In this document: piece after piece, positions 8,456 to 15,828 of the stretch
Numbering within the stretch: the first letter of the stretch is position 1
Layout of the letters: each line of letters opens with the position of its first letter
Origin: Ewingella allii
GTDB taxonomy: Bacteria > Pseudomonadota > Gammaproteobacteria > Enterobacterales > Enterobacteriaceae
Length of the DNA: 64,000 bases
Assembly: GCF_044430645.1 (NCBI RefSeq)
Contig: NZ_JAWUDN010000004.1
Span: 62,001-126,000, forward strand
Direction: 5' to 3'
Position numbers and translations under genes: made by a program
The notes under the pieces: generated by a model
Told to the model about the DNA's origin: nothing
Seen by the model: the letters and a program-made list of their open reading frames with translations, nothing else
The model's database searches: none

Positions 8456-9881
8456 AGTAGTTCATCTCCTTGAACAGCCTCACCAGCTCGTCTTGCTCAT
8501 GGTTACCGGTACGGCGGTTATTATTATTTTCTGAAGCCCGAATTGTGAGTAATGGTATAGATAGCACATCACCAGGTACTCTGGCTTCTTTGATTACCCG
8601 GAACAGATTATTTTCCAGCACGTACTTATCCATAGTTGCTAGCTGTACCACCTGCTGTCGGATTCGGCATCTGTAGGCCCAGATAAAGCTTTTTTCAATC
8701 GCTGCAGATAACGACTGCTCACCAAATTTGTCGATATAAAAGATCAGAGCACAATCAAACATAGTGCGTATATATTGATCCCCTGTTCGATAGCGATTTC
8801 GATAGCTATTTAACGTTCTTAGTATCTGAGTTGCCATTTCACCAAGGACTATGCCCTGAATCATTAACGGCTTTTGAGTATGAGTGCTGGCATGCTCACT
8901 GGAGATAATTGCCGATACCTGTTGCTGGTAGTGTTCTGCCATTTCGAAAAAACGTCTTCCATTGATAACCATTTGATCCAGATGGAAAGGGAAACGCATT
9001 TTCTGGCCATCAATCTTGCGCTGATACTGATTGTTATAGTCATCTACAAAATGGTGAGCTATGCGCAAAGATTCCACATAAGGGAACTGACCAATCTGAT
9101 CAAGGTTGATCCCTTTGAATAGGCCGACTTCATCCTTACCAAAGAAACGAGCTGAATTTCCCTGCGACCACTGACGTACCCTGTAGAGATAGGATGCGAA
9201 AAGATTAGCTAGGTCATCGCTGGGTAATCCTTCCCAATGGGCAACGGAAGCAGCTTTCAGTTCTACCTCATGGCTGGCGAATTCACGTAGATGGAAGGCT
9301 TTAAGCAGATCGTGTGGATCCAGATCCCGCCCTCGGGCATTTTGTGAGTCGAAGAACTGAAAGGCTTCAGACAGGTCAGTCAGCACAAAGACCACCAACT
9401 GGCAGCGGTTGAGGAGAAAATCAATATGTTGCTCGCTGAATTCTCGATGGCTAACCCTACGTTTTAGCTCCTGATAATTCTGGTACAGATTGTATTCCGA
9501 TATCTGACTGGCAAAGCGTTGCCGTCCCATAAAACCTTCAACGGAGGGCTTTAGCTGGGTTAGCGCTTCTTGCAAATCCTGACGTTCCAATTTAGCAAGT
9601 CGGGTTTCGATAATGGCCCATATAGATAGTATTAATGTCAACGTTCGTTGCTGGCCATCGACGATATCGAGCTTGTTTTCTTCATCGCTCTCAGTGTGAT
9701 GAAACACTACTGAGCCCAACCGGTAAGCCGATTTATCAAGATGGCTATCAATATCCGCAAACAGTTCGCTGATATTTTTCACCCTCCATTTATAAGGACG
9801 CTGATAGGCTGGAATGGTTACGTCAGTCAGGCTTAATAGACCCTTGACCGACAGAACTGTCTTATCAAGGGTATGTTTCAT
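8448..9881 (-). CDS. DUF262 protein without nuclease domain, in hsd operon
   Basis: This 477-residue protein has a DUF262 domain at its N-terminus, with IPAYQRPYKW at residues 23-32 and DIVDGQQRTLT at 72-82. I do not see the DUF1524 HNH residues at its C-terminus, so it is probably a partner or regulatory subunit of the longer DUF262-DUF1524 protein encoded next. Its ATG overlaps the hsdS stop by 4 bases (ATGA). DUF262 proteins use NTP-dependent conformational change in the characterised nucleases GmrS and SspE; that role here is inference. The two DUF262 genes differ widely outside the two motifs, so this is not a recent duplication. Confidence 0.85.
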   Translation of the reverse strand: MKHTLDKTVLSVKGLLSLTDVTIPAYQRPYKWRVKNISELFADIDSHLDKSAYRLGSVVFHHTESDEENKLDIVDGQQRTLTLILSIWAIIETRLAKLERQDLQEALTQLKPSVEGFMGRQRFASQISEYNLYQNYQELKRRVSHREFSEQHIDFLLNRCQLVVFVLTDLSEAFQFFDSQNARGRDLDPHDLLKAFHLREFASHEVELKAASVAHWEGLPSDDLANLFASYLYRVRQWSQGNSARFFGKDEVGLFKGINLDQIGQFPYVESLRIAHHFVDDYNNQYQRKIDGQKMRFPFHLDQMVINGRRFFEMAEHYQQQVSAIISSEHASTHTQKPLMIQGIVLGEMATQILRTLNSYRNRYRTGDQYIRTMFDCALIFYIDKFGEQSLSAAIEKSFIWAYRCRIRQQVVQLATMDKYVLENNLFRVIKEARVPGDVLSIPLLTIRASENNNNRRTGNHEQDELVRLFKEMNYYE

Positions 9882-11095
9882 GGCTGGTGATCCAATGATA
9901 AACGGATGCGTCCGGTCAGCAGCTGTTGCATCATTCCTTGTTTTATATCGCGGACCTTGGCTAGTTTTTTTTCTAATGTAACGAGTTCAGCGTCCATATC
10001 TGAGAGGACGGTGGCTATGGCGGTTTGTTCTTTTAATGACGAGGGAATAGCCACTTTAAAACTATGGGCATCATTTCGATTTAAGGTTGGTACCCCGGAA
10101 CCACTTGCAAAGCGTTCAAAACCGATATATTTAAAAATATAGTAGACAAACTTTGAGTCTGAGTTAATGAATTTTGTAACCCAAAGCGATGTATTATGAG
10201 GCCAAAAATCGCACTCTATGTGGTGAACTTTGCCCAACGTCCCGGATCTACCTGTAACCACACCTGGACCTTTAACTTGGAAATGATTATGAGTGTTAAC
10301 TATGCCGTTTGAATATACTACTGGATATAATCCTTCACTTCTTTTACTGGCCGGTAAATCAAAACCTCTTTGCAATGGGGCAAACTGACCTATTTCGCGC
10401 TCTTCCCAATCCTCCGGGATATGCCCTAGATCACTAAATTTATATCCTTTGATAGTTCCATCAGGATGTTTAGAAAATTGTGTTAAGCGAATACGACCAG
10501 TTAGCAGTTGCTGCATTGTAGCAGTTTTGATAGCTTGTTTTTTTTCGAGTAATCGTTCAAGTGCATTTATCAGAGCATCGGTATCGGAGATTACAAGGGC
10601 GATAGCCGTTTGTTCATTCTTGGGTGGTAATGTTATTTTCATATCAGCAATCATTTCTCTACGGACAGAGTCTACTGATGATTTTGCAGTCATCGACATT
10701 ATTCTGTCGTAAAAGTAATTGCTAAAAATTATATAAAAAAAGTAGCCGTCAAGTGTTTCTTTAAAATTGTACATTAAATAGACGCGCTGATGGAAATCAA
10801 ACTTTCCCTTTAAATAGTGAAATATTTTACCTGTTCCGACTCCATCACCTGCAGTTAATACGCCCTCCCCATCAAATGAGTAAGAATTTATTTTTTCTAT
10901 AGTCTGAGAGCGGACGAAAAATGGATATGTACCATCATCCACCTTATCTTGTGTATTTTTCTTTCCGGTTGTGATTGATAATAAATGACCTATTGAATCA
11001 ACCCCCCAATCTTCTGGAATAATACCGACCTCGGTCTGCTTATAACCAGTTGGAATGGTCTTTCTATCCTGCATTTTTACTACTTTATTCATCAT
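9878..11095 (-). CDS. hsdS: Type I restriction-modification specificity subunit (HsdS)
   Basis: This 405-residue protein selects the DNA target of the type I enzyme. It has two variable target-recognition regions, roughly residues 30-160 and 220-360, each followed by a helical conserved spacer. The spacers end in the same repeated motif MQQLLTGRIRL, near residue 200 and near the C-terminus, which is the typical pseudo-symmetric HsdS layout. Both halves also begin with a similar IPEDW segment. The start at 11095 gives an ATGA overlap with the hsdM stop and has GGAG upstream; a GTG six bases earlier is in frame and less likely. I saw no homopolymer or tandem repeat that would suggest phase variation. 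The recognition sequence cannot be predicted by eye. Confidence 0.92.
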   Translation of the reverse strand: MMNKVVKMQDRKTIPTGYKQTEVGIIPEDWGVDSIGHLLSITTGKKNTQDKVDDGTYPFFVRSQTIEKINSYSFDGEGVLTAGDGVGTGKIFHYLKGKFDFHQRVYLMYNFKETLDGYFFYIIFSNYFYDRIMSMTAKSSVDSVRREMIADMKITLPPKNEQTAIALVISDTDALINALERLLEKKQAIKTATMQQLLTGRIRLTQFSKHPDGTIKGYKFSDLGHIPEDWEEREIGQFAPLQRGFDLPASKRSEGLYPVVYSNGIVNTHNHFQVKGPGVVTGRSGTLGKVHHIECDFWPHNTSLWVTKFINSDSKFVYYIFKYIGFERFASGSGVPTLNRNDAHSFKVAIPSSLKEQTAIATVLSDMDAELVTLEKKLAKVRDIKQGMMQQLLTGRIRLSLDHQP

Positions 11096-13554
11096 TCCCA
11101 CTCCAGCCCCATCGCTTTCAGATGAGCAGCAACTTTTGACTCCAGCGCAGAAACGTTTTGCGTAAGATCCGGCAAAGCTGAGCTATACCTCTCCTCCAGT
11201 TCTTTTATACGATTTGCCAATCGCTGCGTGACATGCTCAATCTCCGTTTCTAAAGCACCAGCAAGACTGGCCTGCCATTTATCGCGTACAAGCAGAATTT
11301 TAATATCGTTATCATTTAGTTTTGGATAATAACCAAACACCTTAAAATCCATTTTTTCTTGCGCATCTTTATGCGCTTTTTTTGCTCGGGTTTCGGTATC
11401 AAACAATGTCTGAGCGGTTTTCAGGGCTGCCTTTTCTTCTTTATCAGTTGCGACTTTAAGGCGAGCCTTAACACTAGCAGCTGTTACTTTTTCTTTGTCG
11501 TTCATCGCATCAGCAAGTAGCTCATTTTCACCGCTGTTTTCTTCAAGGAAACTTTCCAGTGCTTGCACTGCTTCGTCATAAGCCATCTGCAGTTGCTCAA
11601 GCTGTTGTTGCTCGGTAGCAAAATAGCGAGCCACTAAAAGGGCTGGCGGCAACAGTTCAGCCTTATACTTTTTCTTGCCTATTACTAGATCTGGTGTTTC
11701 TTTGAGTTTTTCCCCTTTTTCGATAATAAGTTCACGAAGTTCTTTGCCCGCCTGCCAGCCATCCTGACTCAGGACATAAACATCGTCCTGCATCACCTCC
11801 ATCCAGTAATCCATCAGTAACTGATAAATCGCGTAGTTCTCCAGCAGCGGCACATCGGTTGTGGTTTCAGAAGCATAAGCAGAGAGAAGTCGCTCGCCAA
11901 TTTCTTCAATTAGCTGTTTCGGTGAATCACCGCGAGCAATTTCTTCAAGCTGACAACCTGCAAACCACTTTTCAAAGGGTATCAGTGCTCCCGCTTTGAA
12001 TGCGGTAAATTCTGGGTGTGCTAGGATAGTGGCCTTCACTTCACTTGCTTCGACTCGTGCATTGCTGTAACCAGGCCGGGCAGGTTCGAACAATTCCTGA
12101 CGTAGAGTCGGGAAAATTTTCCAATAAGCACTGAGAGCATCAATATCGCGATCGGGAATGCCACCAGCCAAATGGCCAGAAAGATCGTGCAGATCTTCCG
12201 GATCGCTGCTGTCGATATAGCGAGGGATATTGAGGTTGAAGTCGTTAGCCGCAATTTCTGACAGCGGTACCAGACGGCTGAAGCGAGGGATTTCCTGCTC
12301 GCGATTAAACGCATCGACAATTTTATGGATGTCCTGGGCGCGTAGGCGGTTTTTATTGCCGTCTTTAATAAAGCCCTTACTGGCATCGATCATAAAGATG
12401 CCTTGCTGGCTCTCGCCATTAGCATTGAACGCTCTGAGTCGAGCATCTTCTTTATCGATGACAATAATGCATGCCGGGATACCCGTGCCGTAGAACAAGT
12501 TAGCAGGCAGGCCAATAATGCCTTTGATATAGCCCTGCTTGAGTAGGTTTTCACGAATACGTGCTTCAGCATTGCCACGGAACAGAACGCCGTGAGGCAG
12601 GATCACTGCGCCTTTACCTGTGCTCTTGAGGCTTTTGATAATGTGCAGCAAGAAAGCATAGTCGCCGTTCTTCTCTGGCGGTGTCCCCCAGACAAAGCGG
12701 TCAAATTGATCGTTCGAAACATCCAGCCCGCTGGTCCAGTTTTTGTTGGAGAAAGGGGGGTTGGCTACTGCGAAGTCGAAGGTTTTCAGATTATCGTTGC
12801 CATCCTTCCAGTGTGGATCGGCCAGAGTGTTACCTTTCCAGATTTTAGCGGTGGCGTTGTCATGTAGGATCATGTTCATGCGGGCCAGTGCGCTGGTTGC
12901 ATAATCCATCTCTTGGCCATAAATGGTCAGTCCTTTCGGACCGGCTTCGTCACTGGCTTTCAACAACAGTGAGCCTGAACCACAGGTAGGGTCATAAACG
13001 GTAGCATACTGTGGTGTCTGTTTGCTGATACCAATCACTTTCGCCAAAATGCGTGACACTTCTGCTGGGGTGTAAAATTGCCCCTTGGATTTACCTGATT
13101 CTGTAGCAAAGTGACGCATTAAATATTCGTAGGCATCACCTAGCAGATCGTCTCCATCAACGCGGTTGGCTGAGAGATCCAACCCTTCGAAGATTGCCAC
13201 CAGCTTGGAAAGGCGGTCGATCATTTCCTTGCCTTTACCCAGCTTGTCTTCATCATTGAAGTCGGCAATGTCGATAACACCTTTCAGGTCATTAGCTTCA
13301 GCCAGTAATCTGATAGTTTTGTTAATTTTTTCGCCAATTTCTTTGTTGCCCTTGAGAGCAACCATATCGTCGAAACTTGCACCTTCCGGCACTTCAATCA
13401 TCGCGTAAGGGTTGCCCTTAGCTTTGTCAGAGACGTACTTCATAAACAGTAGTGTCAACACATAGTCTTTGTACTGTGAAGCATCCATTCCGCCACGCAA
13501 CTCGTCGCAGCTCGCCCAAAGGGAGGAGTAAAGTTCGTTCTTCTTGATAGCCAT
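11092..13554 (-). CDS. hsdM: Type I DNA adenine methyltransferase subunit (HsdM), long form
   Basis: This 820-residue protein is the modification subunit. The N-terminal helical domain comes first, then KGQFYTPAEV at residues 157-166, the SAM-binding YDPTCGSGS at 177-185 and the N6-adenine motif NPPF at 255-258. Classical HsdM proteins are about 500 residues. Here the conserved methyltransferase part is followed by some 300 extra residues, ending in a charged, coiled-coil-rich tail from about 640 to 820. It is the first gene of the six-gene overlapping operon, and no strong ribosome site is visible before its ATG. Together with HsdS it methylates host DNA and forms the core on which HsdR loads. 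The extension could be a docking surface for the DUF262 proteins, which is speculation. Confidence 0.93.
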   Translation of the reverse strand: MAIKKNELYSSLWASCDELRGGMDASQYKDYVLTLLFMKYVSDKAKGNPYAMIEVPEGASFDDMVALKGNKEIGEKINKTIRLLAEANDLKGVIDIADFNDEDKLGKGKEMIDRLSKLVAIFEGLDLSANRVDGDDLLGDAYEYLMRHFATESGKSKGQFYTPAEVSRILAKVIGISKQTPQYATVYDPTCGSGSLLLKASDEAGPKGLTIYGQEMDYATSALARMNMILHDNATAKIWKGNTLADPHWKDGNDNLKTFDFAVANPPFSNKNWTSGLDVSNDQFDRFVWGTPPEKNGDYAFLLHIIKSLKSTGKGAVILPHGVLFRGNAEARIRENLLKQGYIKGIIGLPANLFYGTGIPACIIVIDKEDARLRAFNANGESQQGIFMIDASKGFIKDGNKNRLRAQDIHKIVDAFNREQEIPRFSRLVPLSEIAANDFNLNIPRYIDSSDPEDLHDLSGHLAGGIPDRDIDALSAYWKIFPTLRQELFEPARPGYSNARVEASEVKATILAHPEFTAFKAGALIPFEKWFAGCQLEEIARGDSPKQLIEEIGERLLSAYASETTTDVPLLENYAIYQLLMDYWMEVMQDDVYVLSQDGWQAGKELRELIIEKGEKLKETPDLVIGKKKYKAELLPPALLVARYFATEQQQLEQLQMAYDEAVQALESFLEENSGENELLADAMNDKEKVTAASVKARLKVATDKEEKAALKTAQTLFDTETRAKKAHKDAQEKMDFKVFGYYPKLNDNDIKILLVRDKWQASLAGALETEIEHVTQRLANRIKELEERYSSALPDLTQNVSALESKVAAHLKAMGLEWE

Positions 13555-13792
13555 ATGGTGTCCGGTGAAAGCAATACGATAACGCGACAGGGGGAACAGG
13601 CTCAGTTGCCGAAATACAGCCTGTGGCGTAAGAAATTAGGTGGGAGTTTAACAAGTTGGCAGCGCTGCGACTATGCTGGGGATCTGGTACGAAGAATGTT
13701 TGTTCAAGTAAGAATCATAAAAAACTATGAATAGGAGAGAGTTTTGAAGACGTGTTTTTGGTCAGGGTGTTAGGGAAGGTATATTCAAAAGC
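13555..13792 (-). promoter_or_regulatory. Gap before hsdM, probable promoter region
   Basis: These 238 bases separate hsdM from the HNH nuclease gene upstream on the same strand. No gene is supported here. It should hold the promoter of the hsdM-hsdS-DUF262-DUF262-hsdR-peptidase operon, but I cannot point to a convincing -35/-10 pair. Confidence 0.4.
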
Positions 13793-14665
13793 TCAATTCT
13801 TAAACACTTGGTTCTGGTGCCATTCAACAAACTGCTCTGCAGGCCAGAAAACTTTGTCCTGTGGTAAAAAGAGTTTTTGTCCGTCACGCTGCCAGAAAAG
13901 CTGATCCACAACCGGGCTTCTGTTTACCCCGTCGGAAATACGGATAGTCAAATGTTCATCTATACCTATCGCTCCCCTATCAAAGGCAGAATGGTGCAGA
14001 GAACAAAGCGCTAGCCCATTATTCACTTCACATGGCCCGCCATATTGCTTCCACCGGATATGTGCTGCTTCAAGTCCAACAAGTGCGCCGTCAAGTCGTA
14101 GATCGTAGCCACAGAAAGCACAGCGTGAGTGATATGCCCGTAAGACTATATCTCTGAAACGCGGGTCACGTGCTTTCATCAGGGCTGTGAAATCAAAGCC
14201 TAAAAGGTCTGCAAGAACTAACTGGACACTTTCTGGGAAACGCTCAGTCATGATCTGTTGCGCTAGCTTATTAATCATTTCTGGAGTTTCACAAAGTATT
14301 TGGTAGCTGTGTTCGTCGAAACCACCAGAAACATGATTCTCAATTAGTTCACGCTTTGTTGGTTGGGTATTGCCTGTGCGTGGCTTGCAACCTTCGGTAT
14401 TTTCAAGCGTCCAAAATCCATCAGTTCTCAGGCGCCAGAAGGGCATGTTTGGATAGTAATCACGCCTTTTAGGGCCGAAGTCAGCGAGCAATTTTGTCAG
14501 AGGTTCGTGAATCTCTTGTCCATAGTCGAATAGTCGGGGATGCCCCTTTAAGTATTGCGATAAAACATAAAGCAACAGCAGTGGTTTATGTGGAGCACAC
14601 TGGTCGCCTTTACGCCAGAGAGCTACGCAAGAAATTGCAATTTGCAATGCTTTATGTGAAGTCAT
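13793..14665 (-). CDS. Phosphorothioate-DNA-binding HNH restriction endonuclease (type IV)
   Basis: This 290-residue protein matches the sulfur-binding-domain plus HNH architecture of ScoMcrA/SprMcrA/EcoWI-type enzymes, which cut DNA carrying Dnd-type phosphorothioate links. The N-terminal half includes RRDYYPNMPFWRLR at residues 67-80, in the part that forms the sulfur-binding pocket in the family. The C-terminal HNH nuclease has CAFC at 182-185, AAHIRW at 200-205, NNGL at 215-218 and a CSLHH segment at 221-225. It is a single gene, 238 bases upstream of hsdM on the same strand. A host with this enzyme should not itself carry a compatible phosphorothioation system. The family call is good; exact specificity is unknown. 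Confidence 0.85.
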   Translation of the reverse strand: MTSHKALQIAISCVALWRKGDQCAPHKPLLLLYVLSQYLKGHPRLFDYGQEIHEPLTKLLADFGPKRRDYYPNMPFWRLRTDGFWTLENTEGCKPRTGNTQPTKRELIENHVSGGFDEHSYQILCETPEMINKLAQQIMTERFPESVQLVLADLLGFDFTALMKARDPRFRDIVLRAYHSRCAFCGYDLRLDGALVGLEAAHIRWKQYGGPCEVNNGLALCSLHHSAFDRGAIGIDEHLTIRISDGVNRSPVVDQLFWQRDGQKLFLPQDKVFWPAEQFVEWHQNQVFKN

Positions 14666-14829
14666 AGCACAAGGTTAACAGGTTGAAGTTGTTGAGATCT
14701 TGCTCGCAAAGAATATGTAATTCAACTATTGCGAAGTAAAACTATTTAAGGTGATACCAACCCCTGTTGATAATATCGGAATAGTAATTCCAAAAGTTGG
14801 GTCTTTAAGAAACAACCGTCACTACGACG

Positions 14830-14862
14830 AAAAGCCCAGTCACCTTCAGCAACTGGGCTTTT
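14830..14862 (-). terminator. Bidirectional rho-independent terminator after chb operon
   Basis: AAAAGCCCAGT and ACTGGGCTTTT form an 11-bp perfect stem with an 11-base loop, with T runs on either strand. It closes the leftward chb transcript and insulates the defence island. Confidence 0.8.
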
Positions 14863-14895
14863 GCACCATCCAGCCAACCCACAACCCCCCCACAC

Positions 14896-14994
14896 ATGTC
14901 GACAAAACGCACTTTTATAAACATATCCCCCAGATATGTTTATACCATCGACACGTTTTGGCGATATGTCGATAAAACGCGATTTTATAAACAT
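14896..14994. repeat. Three alternating copies of a ~29-bp element
   Basis: A 29-base unit at 14896-14924 recurs at 14966-14994 with 26 of 29 positions identical (start ATGTCGA, end TTTTATAAACAT). Between them, around 14935-14967, lies a diverged copy in the opposite orientation (ATGTTTATA ... GTTTTG ... GATAT). Neighbouring copies make a perfect hairpin ATAAACATATC / GATATGTTTAT. The set may be a mobile-element scar, an operator cluster or an attachment-like site at the border of the defence island. Confidence 0.65.
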
Positions 14995-15020
14995 GTTGTC
15001 TGAAGAGGCGTTCTTACAAC

Positions 15021-15785
15021 TCAATCTAAGTTCTCAAACCCTCCCAACTTCCACCCACGTTCCCCAACCCCAGCCATAACCTCTTTCGACGTCAACACAT
15101 CCAACTCCGCCAATCTTGGGTAGGAATACTTGCTGCTGAGGATGGTGTTATCGATGAATGACGGGTGGCACATGATTTCCAGAGAGTGGTCGCCGCGCTG
15201 GTTGGCGTGGTCGAGGATGCTGAGAAACAGCTCCTCTGTGATGCTGTCGCCGTAGAAGGTGCTGTCGAAAGCCGCCGTGCTGCGTGCGCCGCACAGGGGG
15301 ATGTTGTGCTGCTGGATGGTATCCCGGTCGATGCGCATCGCGACGTCTTGCTGTTGGGCGAAGGCTTCGACGATAGGGAAGATCTGCGGGATCATATGCA
15401 CGTGGTGGTGGCTGTCGATGTGCGTCGGTTTGCGGCCGAACAGTTTAATAAATCTGGCGAACTGGGCGGCAAGTTCTTGTTTTATCTGGTCGAGGGGCAG
15501 GGTGTCGGCTTCGGCCATCTCCCAGATCCATTTACCCAGCTCGCCGTTGTCGCGCACTAAGCCCGGCATCTCGGTGAGAGGTTTACCGAGGGTGAGCACG
15601 AAGTGCATGCCGACCGGCAGCTGTGGGTTGGCGGCGCTGAGTTGGGCGGCGTGCTCGGCACCCGGCTGGTTGACCATCGCCGTGGTGGAGCTGACCACGC
15701 CGTGGGTGAAGGCGTCGATAATGCCGTAGTTCTGCGCTTTGCAAAGCCCGAAGTCGTCGGCATTAACTATCAGTAACTTATCCAT
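15021..15785 (-). CDS. chbG: Chitooligosaccharide deacetylase ChbG (YdjC family)
   Basis: This 254-residue cytoplasmic protein removes one acetyl group from chitobiose-6-phosphate and chitotriose-6-phosphate, producing the inducer form used by ChbR and the substrate for ChbF. The N-terminus shows the family metal-site motif NADDFGLC at residues 8-15, and THIDSHHHVH near 121-130 supplies the zinc histidines. The length matches E. coli ChbG (about 250). It is the last gene of the chb operon, 43 bases after chbF, with AAAGGG before the ATG and a terminator downstream. Confidence 0.93.
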   Translation of the reverse strand: MDKLLIVNADDFGLCKAQNYGIIDAFTHGVVSSTTAMVNQPGAEHAAQLSAANPQLPVGMHFVLTLGKPLTEMPGLVRDNGELGKWIWEMAEADTLPLDQIKQELAAQFARFIKLFGRKPTHIDSHHHVHMIPQIFPIVEAFAQQQDVAMRIDRDTIQQHNIPLCGARSTAAFDSTFYGDSITEELFLSILDHANQRGDHSLEIMCHPSFIDNTILSSKYSYPRLAELDVLTSKEVMAGVGERGWKLGGFENLD

Positions 15786-15828
15786 AAATTGCCCTTTGGC
15801 AGCCCTCCCGCGAAGGAGGGCGCATAGG

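Larger units (their letters stand above)
14666..15020. other. Intergenic stretch with terminator and repeat cluster
   Basis: No gene is supported between the HNH nuclease start and the chbG stop. The stretch holds a strong terminator at 14830-14862 and an alternating repeat cluster at 14896-14994, each listed separately. An open frame spanning most of it on the minus strand runs through both structures and is probably not a gene. Confidence 0.6.

Noticed and set aside
9878..11095. Phase-variable hsdS
   Set aside because: I looked for homopolymer tracts, short tandem repeats or an inverted second hsdS copy and saw none. The internal repeats are the normal conserved spacers of HsdS.
13427..13654. 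75-codon frame overlapping the hsdM start on the same strand
   Set aside because: It lies in another frame across the hsdM N-terminus and upstream gap, with no motif or ribosome site.
1..14665. Prophage or integrative element carrying the defence genes
   Set aside because: No integrase, recombinase, structural phage gene or tRNA attachment duplicate is visible. The island may still be mobile, but its left end is not in the window.
14746..15024. 92-codon minus-strand frame between chbG and the HNH nuclease
   Set aside because: It runs through a strong terminator and the repeat triplet, and its composition is not protein-like. The start overlaps the end of chbG without a ribosome site.
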